A stretch of 64,000 bases of DNA from Cystobasidiopsis lactophilus (taxonomy: Eukaryota; Basidiomycota; Agaricostilbomycetes; Agaricostilbales; Chionosphaeraceae), in the NCBI GenBank assembly GCA_001599975.1, contig BCIO01000002.1, forward strand, positions 4,128,878-4,192,877. The letters are read 5' to 3'. Positions 42,911 through 53,261 of the stretch are shown here, piece by piece (positions within the stretch are counted from its first letter, which is position 1; every line of letters starts with the position of its first letter). The translations under genes and the position numbers were made by a program. A model generated the notes under the pieces. The model did no database searches and was not told where the DNA came from. It was given only the letters and a program-made list of their open reading frames with translations.

Positions 42911-43883
42911 TCCTGTTAAAACTGGATCTTGAATCTCCTTCAGCTACCGGAGAGGCCAGGACGGACTGTCAGACTGCGAGACGAAACTCACGTCGGCGTA
43001 TGGCAGTAGTCAACCTCAGTGCAGCACTGGGGTCTGGCGCGGCGATCTGCCGACTTTAGCGGTACAGAAGACGACCGGCGCTCTCTTTTCGAGCTCTTCC
43101 AGAGCAGCAGATGAGGCCAGGTTGCCTGGCAGCTGATTTTTGGTCGACGCGGAAAGAGACCGATTTTGAAGCTCTTCGTCCGAGACGGCGATTGTTTCGA
43201 CCTCAGCTGTGGTTTGCAGATAGTCACGGTGTTGCTGAAAGTGGTTGCGAGGTCATCTGGCGCACTCGAGGCCGTTGCAGCCTGTCCCTCTTGCCCAAGT
43301 GCTCTGAGCGAAGGGTTGAAGCCGACGTCTGTTCGAGTCGACGCTCGTCTTTGCAGATACCCTGTGCCGTGTTTGGGGTACCCACTTTGATACCCGGTGT
43401 GCTTCTTCATCTCCCAAGCTCTCCGCCGAATGAGTTCTTGTCTTGTCGACGTCCGACTTTGGTGGGCGATAATTTGGCAACTCCAGTGCTGCTACCCGGC
43501 GCGTTCCAAGGTTGAAGGCTCTATCTATGTGCAAAGCTCGAGACCGACGCCAACCAGTGGCGCCGGGACTTTCGCCACCTGAGCGCTGATTTCTTCCGAA
43601 GTTTGCACAAACTGTCCTCCTTTCGACCAACTCTGACTGCTTAGCGTGCTTCCTCACCGTGCTCAACCCTTTTAAAATCCCTGGCGACCAAATGCGTCGA
43701 GTCCAATTGGCCACCCTTTCAAGCCCGACGCCTCAAACTTGAAGAATCGAAACCAACCATGCTCGAGTGCTCGTACAACTCGGGACACCGAGCAGACTTA
43801 CGAAGTGGCCACACAAGCAGACCTTCCACATGCCGCTCGAGACCCTCCGCGTGTCTGCTGACTGAGGACCTGAGCATCGAGCG
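42911..43883. other. Intergenic, about 970 bp
   Basis: Several frames of 75-150 residues cover it, but none has a domain. It contains the promoters of two divergent genes. Confidence 0.4.
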
Positions 43884-44801
43884 ATGGCCAACTCGCTCAG
43901 AGATACCTTTTCCAAGTTGGCCTGCTTGCGAGGCTAGTCGCCCTTATGCTCCTTCTTTTTCTGAATGCTCTCGTTTCTATCAACAACGACTAGCCCTGTT
44001 TCGTGCGGAATCGGTCATTCCAAGAGCTCAAGACCGCATTGGCTCCGCGCATCAAGACCTACCTGCCCTTGTCCACCAACACAGCGAGGAGCATAGAACA
44101 AGAAGCCGAGTGCCGCAGCGATGTGATTGGCCACTCTGTGCTGTGTTTGGCATTCTGCAGATCGTGCGTTGACGCCCTTCTCACCTGCGTAGGCAGCTCG
44201 GGGTGCTGTTGGCGGGTCATGCCCAGATAGCCAGATACTGACGATTCGGCCAGGCTTCACCATCGGACGCATTGACCGCGCAAACCTCGTCTTACCGCGT
44301 TGAAGGCTGACAGATACCAGCTCTGGCAAGGCGACAACTCGCCCTACTTTTACAACATGTGCGTTCTTTCGTTATGGTGACCCTTGGCCACGCTGATCCA
44401 AGCCTGCAGCATAACTGCCCCTCCGAAAACGCAAGGTCAAAGCGTCGGCAAGAGGATCTTCAAGGCCGTGTTCGAACAAGCCGACCAGGAAGGCCGGCAG
44501 TGGTGAGCGCCACCTCTAATGGGTCATTTTTGCGAGCCAACGCTCACCGGCCCTCCACAGCTACCTGGAATCAAGTTCGGCCGCAAATAATGTCCAAATC
44601 TATCAGAGGCTGGGGTTCGAGGTGGCCAAGGAGATGAAGCCGGTTGACGATGGTGTGCCGTGCAAGGGGTGTCGAAGTCTGCCTTTGAGCGTGAATTCGC
44701 CTCTGACACGAAATGAATCGACTCACCGTTTACGTGTATTCTCAGAGCGCCTGCCAGATCAACTTGAAGCGGTGTGTCTAATAGAAGCACAGGAGTTGTA
44801 G
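43884..44801 (+). CDS. GNAT acetyltransferase, N-terminal exons uncertain
   Basis: The C-terminal half is clear: YQLWQGDNSPYFYN, then PPKTQGQSVGKRIFKAVFEQAD, then CYLESSAANNVQIYQRLGFEVAKEM. These are the beta4-alpha3-beta5 pattern of GNAT enzymes, with the acetyl-CoA loop QGQSVGK and a C-terminal YxRLGF. The usual loop is Q/R-x-x-G-x-G/A; here the first Gly is Ser, so activity may be altered. Upstream exons (MANSLRDTF..., EQEAECRSDVIGHSVL, FTIGRIDRANLV) fit the order of a GNAT but need several unproven introns. A tail of about 60 residues extends past the domain to a TAG at 44799-44801. The substrate is unknown. Confidence 0.5.
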
Positions 44802-45465
44802 GAGAGGCTCATGTTCGACAGATTGACATGCAATCTAGGTTCACGCTTGGATTTCCACCACTCATTACTTGCTATCAGCCATCACAACTGTGACCCTCTG
44901 TGACCCTCGGCGCGTGCAAATCAGGATTGTGACTCTCGAAGCTCCGGGCCGAGCACCACTTAGCCCAGGACTTGTAAATGGCTTCTCCCTTTGCTTCCTC
45001 TTCCTCCTAGACGACATTTGATAGCAAAAGAAGCTTTTGGGCAGTCGACCGCCCCGTCGATCACGCAGCATCTGGAACGGAACGCTTCAAGAGCTTTGCA
45101 TGACAAAATCGTTCGGATTGATTCTGCGTGCGTCCAGTCCATCCAGCTGCCGTTCAGAAGGCCCATCCTTCTACTAGAGTACCCTAGAGCTCTGAGTATC
45201 AATAGCAAGCTGAATTGGGATCAACTCGCCGCGAGCAAGCTCACGGGCGATTTTCAATCACTTTGCTCGTATTCCATCAATCCTTGACCGATTGAGCTCA
45301 GATTTTGTGTGAAGTTGCTTTTCATGTGTCAATGCAATACAAAGGAGCTAGAACGTCAAAAAGTGGAAGATTCATCGAGAAAAACGCAAATTTCGGCGCT
45401 GGGTCGGTTTTTTTCGCTTTTGCGTCGCTGTCTTCAGTTTTACGACGTCCTTGACGGACTTAAGC
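44802..45465. other. Intergenic before the tRNA
   Basis: About 660 bp that become AT-rich towards 45400. No gene was found. Confidence 0.45.
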
Positions 45466-45634
45466 GTCAGCCTAGTATAGTGGTTAGTAGTTAAGCGGCT
45501 TCCTGTACTCTTTTGCTCCAGAACACGATGCTGACGTTGATCTCCTGCAGCTCCACGTTGTGGTTTGGCTCCTGGAACACAATTCTGGACCAAAATGTGC
45601 CGTGGCGACCTGTGTTCGATTCACAGGGCTGACA
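45466..45634 (+). tRNA. tRNA with a long intron; anticodon uncertain (possibly Arg-CCT)
   Basis: The 7-bp acceptor stem GTCAGCC (45466-45472) pairs with GGCTGAC (45627-45633). An A-box-like TAGTATAGTGGTTAGTA follows directly. The T-arm CTGTG-TTCGATT-CACAG (45610-45626) matches a B-box, and position 45634 is the discriminator A. A Pol III T-run starts at 45641. The total is 169 nt, so about 90 nt must be intron in the anticodon loop. If the anticodon stem is GCGGC with GCCGT, the loop reads TTCCTG with anticodon CCT (Arg). That pairing leaves a slightly enlarged D-arm, so the identity is tentative and a tRNA-derived relic cannot be excluded. Confidence 0.65.
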
Positions 45635-45640
45635 ATTACC

Positions 45641-45645
45641 TTTTT
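45641..45645 (+). terminator. RNA polymerase III terminator
   Basis: A run of five T lies 6 nt beyond the tRNA end, the normal place for Pol III termination. It supports the tRNA call. Confidence 0.65.
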
Positions 45646-45833
45646 GCAACTCGTCCGAACGAATTCCATCGCAAACGAGCGAGATTTGCCAACTTTCTGC
45701 CCCGCTCAACGACCATTCTGAGTCTAGGGCCGCTCTTTGTCTGTAACTTTTTGCGCCCATCTGGTCCAGCTACTCAAAGCAGTAGTACATTGATAGACTC
45801 GCCACCGAGGAGACGGCCAAGCCGCGTAGGAAG

Positions 45834-47635
45834 ATGCAATCAGCTCTCGAAGCCGCGCAGGCGAATTACGCCTCTGCCAATCCCCACTCGCTCCAAGCGT
45901 TCAATGAGGCGGCTCTGTAAGCTTTCAAAACCGTTTAGAATACTCGTTGACAAGGAACAGATCGCTGCCGGGCGGCAATACACGTACGACACTGCACACT
46001 CACCCATTCCCTCTGTACATTGCCAAAGGGTTTTCAAACCGCCTTGTTGACGAGGATGGACACGAATACAGTAAGTCGCATTGCCATTTGCGTGAGACGG
46101 CGTTTGACAAGCTGGCAAGTCGATTTCATGAGCGACTACACAAGCGCCCTGTTCGGCAAAGGCCACCCCGGTCTAAAAGAAGGTGTGTCTTGTTGTCAGC
46201 GGCTTGAAAGACTCTTAAGAGGTACGGTGAGCCAGCCATCAAGACGGCTTTGGACGAAGGAATTCAACTGGGCGCCATGACGAAGAAGGAAGCCAAAATG
46301 GCCTCGCTGATTAAAGCGCGCTTCCCCTCCATGCACCTCCTTCGCTTCACCAATAGTGTAAGAAGCTATTTCATGAACAAGGTTCACATCTGAAAGAGGC
46401 ACAGGGCACCGAGGCCAACCTCATGAACATTAGCACGGCCATTCGCTTCACGGGCCGCAAGAAGATCGTGGTCTTCGAAGGTGGGTTGCCTTTCCTTAAA
46501 CAGTGGCATTGATCTAAATGGTCTTCTCAAGGCGCTTATCACGGCGGCGTCATGTCCGCTTTCAGGCAAAGCGACGCGGCTGGGTCGTCCGCTCCAGAAA
46601 TGAACGTCTTGCGAGTTCCATTCGTAAGCGCTTGTACTATCTAGAAAAGGTGTTCATGCTCACGAAGAAGTAACAGGACTTTGTCATCTTGCCGTATAAC
46701 GATTTGGAAGCCGCCAAGGTAGCGATCTCAGCGCAGGCTGCCGAGATCGCAGCTGTCCTGGTCGAACCAATGCTGGGCTCGGGAGGATGCACTCCAGGAG
46801 ATCCAAGTTTCCTTCATGGTCTTCGAGAGATCACAAAGGCACACGATATTCTCCTCATCTTTGATGAAGTGCAAACCGCTCGTCTTGCATATGGCGGGCG
46901 CCAGTCTCTGTTGGGCGTGCGTCTTCGTTGCCTTCGTAGTTGCACAAACCCAAAAGATGATACAGATCGTTCCGGACTTGACGACGCTGGGCAAGTTCTT
47001 CGGCGGCGGCTTTGCATTTGGCTGCTTCGGTGGACGCAAAGACATCATGGACCTTTTCGACAGTCGCCAACCCGGCGCAGTTGGACATGGAGGTAAGTGC
47101 TCGATTGTTTATCATGAAATGTTACTCACGCAATGGGCAAAAGGCACCTTCAACAACTCGCCTCTCACGCTCGCGGCGGGGGCGTATGGCCTCCAACATT
47201 TGGCGACTGCCGACAACCTGCGCAAGCTGAATGCCTTGGGTGACTATTTGAGGACCACTTTGAACCAAGTCATCAAGGTGAATGCTCTGCTTTGTTTTGC
47301 CATGCCCCAACTGACCACCAAGCGCGCAGTCCCACTCAGCACCCTATAAGGCAAGCATGCCGACCACACTGCTTTAAACGATGGTTAATGGAGTTATCGA
47401 ATAGGTCACCGGCCTCGGCTCAATCAATCAGATTCACTGCACCTTAGCGCCACCGCTGAACCGAGTTGGTGGCGACCTGCTCTACTTCGAACTCCTCGAA
47501 GCCGGTGTCTGGATCGCCCAACGAGGGCTGCTCTGCATCTCTCTGGAGACCACTCAGGCTCAGATCGACAGCTTGGCAAAGTCGTTGGGGAGCATCTTCG
47601 ACAAGCACAGTGCCAACTTTGCAAGTGGATCATAG
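45834..47635 (+). CDS. Class-III PLP aminotransferase (glutamate-1-semialdehyde aminomutase-like)
   Basis: About ten exons are proposed. The start [21 protein letters not shown] leads to [13 protein letters not shown], then [17 protein letters not shown], and the PLP core [41 protein letters not shown]. The Schiff-base lysine is in [10 protein letters not shown], followed by FGGRKDIMD and [15 protein letters not shown]. The spacing is that of glutamate-1-semialdehyde 2,1-aminomutase and related class-III enzymes. In fungi, which make heme by the Shemin route, such proteins act on other amino-acid substrates, so the reaction is not known. Several introns are short, and one leaves an alternative frame near 46900-47000. 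Confidence 0.75.
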
Positions 47636-47801
47636 AGTACAACCTATTGCGACAATGGGAGTGGGGCTTTCTGGAAAGCATGGTTATATGAACTTTTCTT
47701 TCTGTGCAATCGCTTGATATTGTAGTGCCTTCCGAACGAACTCAATGCCAAGGTGGCATCGGCGAGTCGATCCGCGAAATCCCAATACCTGCGCCACAAC
47801 G

Positions 47802-48763
47802 CTAATGAGCTCGTTCAAAAGGGCAAATGGAAACAGAGTCAAACGCACTGCTCTGAGCGACACGCTTGATGGAAGGGTTCACGGGGGAGCGGAACGACTC
47901 GAAAGTCTGCGACTGCGACCTTTTGCGCTGACGTGGGACGTCTTCTACAAAAGGTGGTGAAGCTGGTGTGGTGGTGGGCGAGAACTGCATTTGGAGAGGT
48001 GGGTGCGCAAAGGACAAGCCCGAGTCGATCGAGAGAGGTCGCTGAGTTGGCACGGAGACGGGCAGCGACATGGACCGGTTGGCGCGCTCGACCGCCTGGG
48101 GTGGCTCGTCAAAGCGCACTGATCGGCGGCGCGAGGACGGTACTGGGGGAGAAGGTGTCGTATAGGTGGGAGTGAGAGGTGGCGACGGGAAAGCGTTGTT
48201 GGGCTGAGTGTCAAAGTAAGGGTTGTTGGCGCTCAACAAAGAGGAACGGGAGGGGCGCCGAGGGATGGGGGAGGCCAGCGACGCTTCGGACGAGAGGCTG
48301 GCAAAAGAGGTGCGACGGTCCAGGGACGGATAGCCTTTGAGACGCAATCAGCTGCTAAGTCGTGCTCCATGCTAATTAAGGTGGGAAGGTCCACGCACCG
48401 TCGCGCTCCGTCGCCGCCGCCACAGAGACCCACAGTTCCTCCCGATTCTGTACCCCTGTGAGTTGTCGTGAAGTCAGTGGAAGGTCACAAAGAGGGCGAA
48501 CCAAGCCGCCACGCACCTCGCCAACCTTTCGCACCGACATTCACGTACTTGCTGTTGTGGCACAGAGAGAGGCGGATCTGGCTTGACGGGCACTCGAGCT
48601 GGAACAAATCCACGGCACAAGCAACAGCGTCCTGGTTCGCCAAGCGGATCAGCCAAATTCTCCACTTTCTATGGAGCAAAGCCCATCATTTTACCTCATA
48701 AGTCGCTGGCCTCTCTACCAGCTCTTGGGCATCGCCGAAGACGAAGATGAGCGATTCGGACAT
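47802..48763 (-). CDS. Protein with an N-terminal PB1/beta-grasp-like domain
   Basis: Four exons are proposed. The first (48763-48695) reads MSESLIFVFGDAQELVERPATYE. After an intron with GTAAAA and a GCTGATC branch site comes DAVACAVDLFQLE, then QIRLSLCHNSKYVNVGAKGWRG, then NREELWVSVAAATERDG. The strand-helix-strand order and the 'TYEDAVACAV' helix recall PB1, RA or ubiquitin-like folds. The rest is a disordered Ser/Pro-rich tail with RRTSFASLSS, RRPSRSS and RRRSVRFDE, likely kinase sites. It could be a signalling adaptor. No catalytic motif is seen. Confidence 0.5.
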
Positions 48764-49131
48764 GGCTGCCGAGCCCGAATCTTGACAGGTTTGGCGGAGC
48801 GTGGGATCGCTGTCAAGGAACAAAAGAGAGGAGCCAAGGAGCCGGGAGGGCTGAGAGCGGTGCTGCTGACCCAAAATTCGGCGTGAGGGTCTGAGCTTTC
48901 GGAATCGCCCAAAATCGACAATGGCCAGAATGCCCTCCGGGTGGTTCGATTTTCGCTGTGATGACCCGAGATACGAGATTGAGACGGTGTGTCACCCGAA
49001 GCAGGGCGAAAGGGTTGTCGCAGAACCAGCTGCACACGGCGCTAAGAGCGAGTAACGTAGCGAGCGCCATGGGCAAGCAGTGGCGAGCGGGTCAGGTGCA
49101 TCACGATCCATCTGAAGAAGCGCGGACGCGC
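48764..49131. other. Intergenic
   Basis: About 370 bp between two minus-strand genes. No gene was recognised. Confidence 0.45.
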
Positions 49132-51456
49132 TCAGCAACAGATGCCGGACGTTTTGTTTTGGCTCTCACCGCATCGCTCGCCCCCATCGATTAATGAAAT
49201 TGGCGCCACAAACAATTTTAAGCTTTTAATCAATTCGAAAGCGCCAACTCTCCATACTAAAAGCAGCATCATATAACGTAAGGAAGCTTCAGCAACAAGA
49301 CGAAAGGAGGAGCGAGCAAGCACCGAGAGGAAACGCACCAAGTTTGGGGTCTCCCCGCGAAGGAAAGCTTCCCATTCTCGCTTGAGCGCTGTCGCCCACG
49401 AAACATGCTTCTCCGACGACCCTGAAGCGGCAGCTGGCTTGCCATGCTCGATATCGGGGAAGTCACGCTGAGGGTCAAAAGGTGTCCACCTGACAAGCCA
49501 GGATGGTTTGCGTTTCAGCCGCCGCGATCCGAGATCCGAGGGGTGGCGCAAAAACTCACCAGTTGTTGTGGTAGTGATACGAGTAAGCGCCGAGGAAGAA
49601 GCGCATGTGAGCAGGTTGGTCAGCGTTGGGGATCACGTCTAGTCGTTTGAAGAAGTCTGCTCGCCTCCAGGTCAGCACCTGGTCCGCGGAAGCGCACGCA
49701 AGATGGCCGTCCTCACCGTCAAACGAAACGAAGTACGGCGAGGCTGGCTTGTGCCTTTGAAAGTATTCGATGCTGCTCTTTCGAATTCAGCGGGCGCTAT
49801 CGAGAAAATGAGGTGACGAGAACCAACTTGAGCCAGGCGGAATCGAACAGGGCATCGGGCGCTCGAAGGAGCAAGCCCTCCAGCCTCGCCCTGCTCAGAT
49901 ACTGCCAGACCGAATGCGGGTGGAAGTCCATGCCATTGATCAAGGCAGTCTTGAGGATGAAGCTTCCAAGGGCGCTGCCTCGCCTGATCGATGGCCGAAC
50001 GACTTTAGCTCTCGAACAATACGACAAGCAGAGAGGAGACGAACTGCATCTTGAGCACGGCAGAGTTGTACTCTCGCATCCTGGACCACCGATACGCGAA
50101 GGCGCCCTGCCAATTGAACAGCTCTTCCCAATCCCGCAGCAGCACCGTGTCCGCGTCCAAGTAGATGCCGCCCAATCTTTGGCAGAGCACAAAGCGGGCC
50201 ATGTCTGAGATGACGACCGACAGCTTATCGTACTTGTCCACGACCACCGCTTGGCGCCCTATGCGGACCTTTTTAGGTGAAGGTTGAAAGGCTGGGTCAG
50301 CCCTCCAGTTCTGCCGAAGCTCCGGCAAGGCGTCCAAGTGCTCAGTGACGTTGAACGGCTGGAAGTGGACTAAATCCCGAAAGCGGTCTTGAAGCAACGG
50401 GGCTGCCCAGCGGTTCTTCGCCAGCATGAGGTGCAATTCCTCCGCCGTTTCGCCTTCCAACATCCCTTCCGAGCTGGGTACCATCCAGAACACAAGCCGT
50501 GGATGACACGCTGCTCTTGACTTCGGGTCATGCAGGTGCAGGCGCTGAGTAGCCAAGAAAGAAATGGCGGCGGAGTAAGGCTTGTCGGTGAAAGGCCCAG
50601 ACCAAAAGATGTGGAAGAGTTTGGTTTCTCTTTCCAAGCATTCGGCGGGCCATAGATGCTCGTACGTGGTTGGGTAGGCGGATTGGATGAGACGGCCCGG
50701 TCGATAGTTTTCTTGAGAGAAGAGGTGGATGAGGTCAGGATAGGGATCGATGGTGGGAGCCTGGGAAGGACCGAGTGCTTGTTGGTGAGTTTCAAAAAGC
50801 AAGCCCTCGGCTTTGACTGGCGCAGGTTCGAGGGAGAGCCCGCTCGACGTAGCCAAGAGGTGCAGGCAGTCGTGGACCAGGCGGCCATTCTCGAAGGCAC
50901 ACCACTTTTGAACCTCCTCCATGTTCAGCACGGTTCCACCTGGCAACCTCTTGAAGCGACCTGCTGGCTTGATGGGAGACCGATGCCCGCCAACGTTAGG
51001 GATGGGGAAGACGTCGTTGGCTCTTCTCGATGCTGGCAAGGCTGGGTTGGTCAAGCTTTGCCCTTGCGCCAGGGCCTTGACTACCTTTGGAGGCGGAGTC
51101 GGCGAGAAGAAGGGGTAGTGGCCCGAGGAGATTTCAAAGGCCCAGATGGAGTTGAGCACACTTTGAGGCAGGTTCAAGGAAGCCCTCTTGTGGTCGCTTC
51201 GGACGTTGTAGCGGATGAAGTCCTCGACACTTTGCTTTGAGGGAGGGTGCAGCCGGAGGAAGAGCAGGAAGGCGCCAATTGCCAGTCCGAGCGAGAGCAG
51301 CAGGCGCAGGAGCAGTCTGAGCTTTCGCCCGGTGGGCAGCAAGGCGCCAGAGCTTGCATTGCGCTTGCTACCGCGCCTGAAGCTGAAGGAAGTGGGTTTG
51401 TCAGGGCTGGAAGCTGGTTGGGGCAGAAAACCAGGAGAAGCTCCCCGGCGGAGCAT
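49132..51456 (-). CDS. Type-II Golgi glycosyltransferase, GT32-like
   Basis: The first exon (51456 down to about 50054) encodes MLRRGASPGFLPQP, then a basic stretch and one membrane anchor (LRLLLRLLLSLGLAIGAFLLFL). A lumenal part follows. The sugar-nucleotide motif is GGIYLDADTVLLRDW, a DxD as in Och1 and other GT32 enzymes, followed by WQGAFAYRWSRMREYNSAV. Later exons carry GSALGSFILKTALIN and ARLEGLLLRAPDALFDSAWL. The end has RFFLGAYSYHYHNNW and WWTPFDPQRDFPDIEHG. GT32 enzymes add mannose or galactose to N-glycans or glycolipids in the Golgi. The last exon may stop before 49132. Confidence 0.75.
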
Positions 51457-52079
51457 CGGCTGTCAGGAGCGGCCTGCCTTGGGAGGGCTTTTCCTTTCCA
51501 GCTGGTCGTCTGGCTAGAACGACTTCAACTCTTTTCTTCGATAAAGCAGCGAATTTGCCGTGGCGAATGAGGACGGGAAGGACAGAGCGACGAAGAGCGG
51601 TTCGCCTCCGAAGTGGCGAGCTCATGTGCCCCCCGTGGTGCTTAATTCGGGTTGTGTTTTGAGTAAAGTTCAGGACTACAATACTAAAGCGAGAGAAGCT
51701 AAGAGGTCTAGACAACAGGTTGCGAGTCAGATGACCACCCAGCCTAGTGCTGTCCCTCTATTTCCTACGGAGCCCAACTTGCGCCTGCTCTGACTGTCTG
51801 AAGAGAATCAAATGAAGGTAAAGATGATATAGTTAAGACGGGCCCTGCAAATGCGACCAGACATGACCCGGCGCCGGTCATCCACAAAGATGCGAAAGCC
51901 GCTCCCTTCCTCTGTTTCGACTCGCCTAGATGGACAGGCCGCTTCATTGGCCAAATCATATAAGAGCGAGAATCAAGCAAAGCAGAGGCATCAACGAAGG
52001 CAATGGGTCAATGCAGGGCAGGACTTCTGGAAACCAAGTTTGCCACCACCGAGGTTCGATGACGAGAAGAAGCCGCCGG
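51457..52079. other. Intergenic, about 620 bp
   Basis: Short frames only. No gene or repeat was recognised. Confidence 0.45.
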
Positions 52080-52412
52080 TCAATACGTAGACTCCGAGAC
52101 TCTTTTGCCAGCCCATTTCTCGGCCTCTTGGACATGAGCCAAGTTGCTCGGTTTCACGAGCAGGCCATGGTGGCCGCACCCGCGCCTCCTCGCGATCCAA
52201 ACGTGTCCCAGGGTGGCGTTCTCTCCGCCATCGTGAGCTTCGTGCTCCTCTCCGTGTACCTCGACGGCCCAGTAATGCACGTTCCAGGTGAATTCAACCG
52301 GCTCATGGTGCTTGCCCAGAACGTCCTGGAGTTGGACGCCTTGCTCCACGTAGACCACACTTTTCTTCTCGTGCGTGGAGGCACCGGGAAGGCTGATATG
52401 GAAAGCAGACAT
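52080..52412 (-). CDS. Tandem paralogue 1 of an unrecognised small family
   Basis: The minus-strand frame starts at MSAFHISLPGAST (52412) and runs 110 residues to SESTY. The core is VEFTWNVHYWAVEVHGEE, then TLGHVWIARRRGCGHHG, then LLVKPSNLAHVQEAEKW. The pattern is shared with two neighbours (52767-53261 and 54121-54477): an FTW or IEW strand, LGHVW/LGHIW, LVKPSN and a final ES-x-Y. The frame stays open upstream to 52613 and includes the 79-bp repeat (52447-52525), so an earlier start is possible. I do not recognise the family. The short basic/aromatic domain with an invariant C-terminal Tyr may bind ligand or partner. Confidence 0.55.
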   Translation of the reverse strand: MSAFHISLPGASTHEKKSVVYVEQGVQLQDVLGKHHEPVEFTWNVHYWAVEVHGEEHEAHDGGENATLGHVWIARRRGCGHHGLLVKPSNLAHVQEAEKWAGKRVSESTY

Positions 52413-52446
52413 ATAATGCGGGGCGAGAGGGTTAGGTTGAGGGCGT

Positions 52447-52525
52447 GTCGCAGTTGGGAGACAACAGAGGGCGACCGGCGGCGCAACAACAGAAGGCGTT
52501 CGCCAGACGTCAAGACCTGTCTCCG
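52447..52525. repeat. 79-bp direct repeat, copy A
   Basis: This segment lies just upstream of the chosen start of paralogue 1. It matches 53624-53702 over 79 bp without gaps and about eight mismatches by eye. It shows that this locus was duplicated, probably with its flanking region. Confidence 0.7.
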
Positions 52526-52766
52526 TCGCCCTAAGGAATGGTTTCCTTGGGGTGTCTGGGTCGGTGTCGGATAAGAACAGCCAAGAGAGCGATAACTTAG
52601 GAACGGAAGGCAAGCGGCGATTCAGAAAGTCTGATCAGGGCCGTGATATTGGAAAAAACAATAAGTCCGGACATTTGGCAAGCAAGGCCAACATGAGAAT
52701 GCAGGAGCTAGGCAGCAAGATGTCCCAGAAAGGATTGGGCAACAAGCGAGAAGAGAAACGCGAAGC

Positions 52767-53261
52767 TCAGTAGTTGGATTCGAATATGTGATAGGGCTCG
52801 CGTCCTTCTTCTTGGGCCTGCATGTCCTCTTGAACCTGTATTTCCGTCCAATTTGAAGGCTTGACGAGGATGGCGGGATAACCGTCGTGGCCTAAAGCGG
52901 CCCAGACATGACCCAGCCCATTCTTGCAGCCGATCTCGAGTACAGCGTGGGTTTTGCCAGCAATTTCGACCTCCCAATGCTTATTGTTCGAGTTCCAGGT
53001 AAATGGGACTGCTGTAGGGTGCGTATGAGAGACGCCATGGAACTGAACGTTCCCTTTCACGTGCTGGTTGTTCACATCTTGTCTAGCCATGGGCTGAGGA
53101 ACGATCACGGTATCGGGGGCAAACTGAACATTTCTCTGATGACCAGGCTCAGGTTTCTGTGCAGTAGGAAACTGAGGCATGGGCCAGACGGCGAGTTGGG
53201 GGGCGGCGACGAGGTTTGCGCCAATTCCTCCGTTGACCTTGCGCTTGCGTGGATTGAACAT
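52767..53261 (-). CDS. Tandem paralogue 2 of the same small family
   Basis: The start MFNPRKRKVNGGIGANL (53261) gives 164 residues. The N-terminal part is Pro/Gln-rich (MPQFPTAQKPEPGHQ, VPQPMARQDVNNQ). The domain is VPFTWNSNNKHWEVEIAG, then GLGHVWAALGHDGYPA, then ILVKPSNWTEIQVQEDM. It ends FESNY. It keeps the LGHVW and LVKPSN blocks of paralogues 1 and 3 with a longer final helix. The upstream frame to 53393 contains a hydrophobic stretch (GQLCFIWLVRFLF) that could be a signal anchor if translation starts earlier. Confidence 0.55.
   Translation of the reverse strand: MFNPRKRKVNGGIGANLVAAPQLAVWPMPQFPTAQKPEPGHQRNVQFAPDTVIVPQPMARQDVNNQHVKGNVQFHGVSHTHPTAVPFTWNSNNKHWEVEIAGKTHAVLEIGCKNGLGHVWAALGHDGYPAILVKPSNWTEIQVQEDMQAQEEGREPYHIFESNY

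Noticed and set aside
43253-43714. 153-codon minus-strand frame
   Set aside because: Arg-rich random-looking sequence with no family feature.
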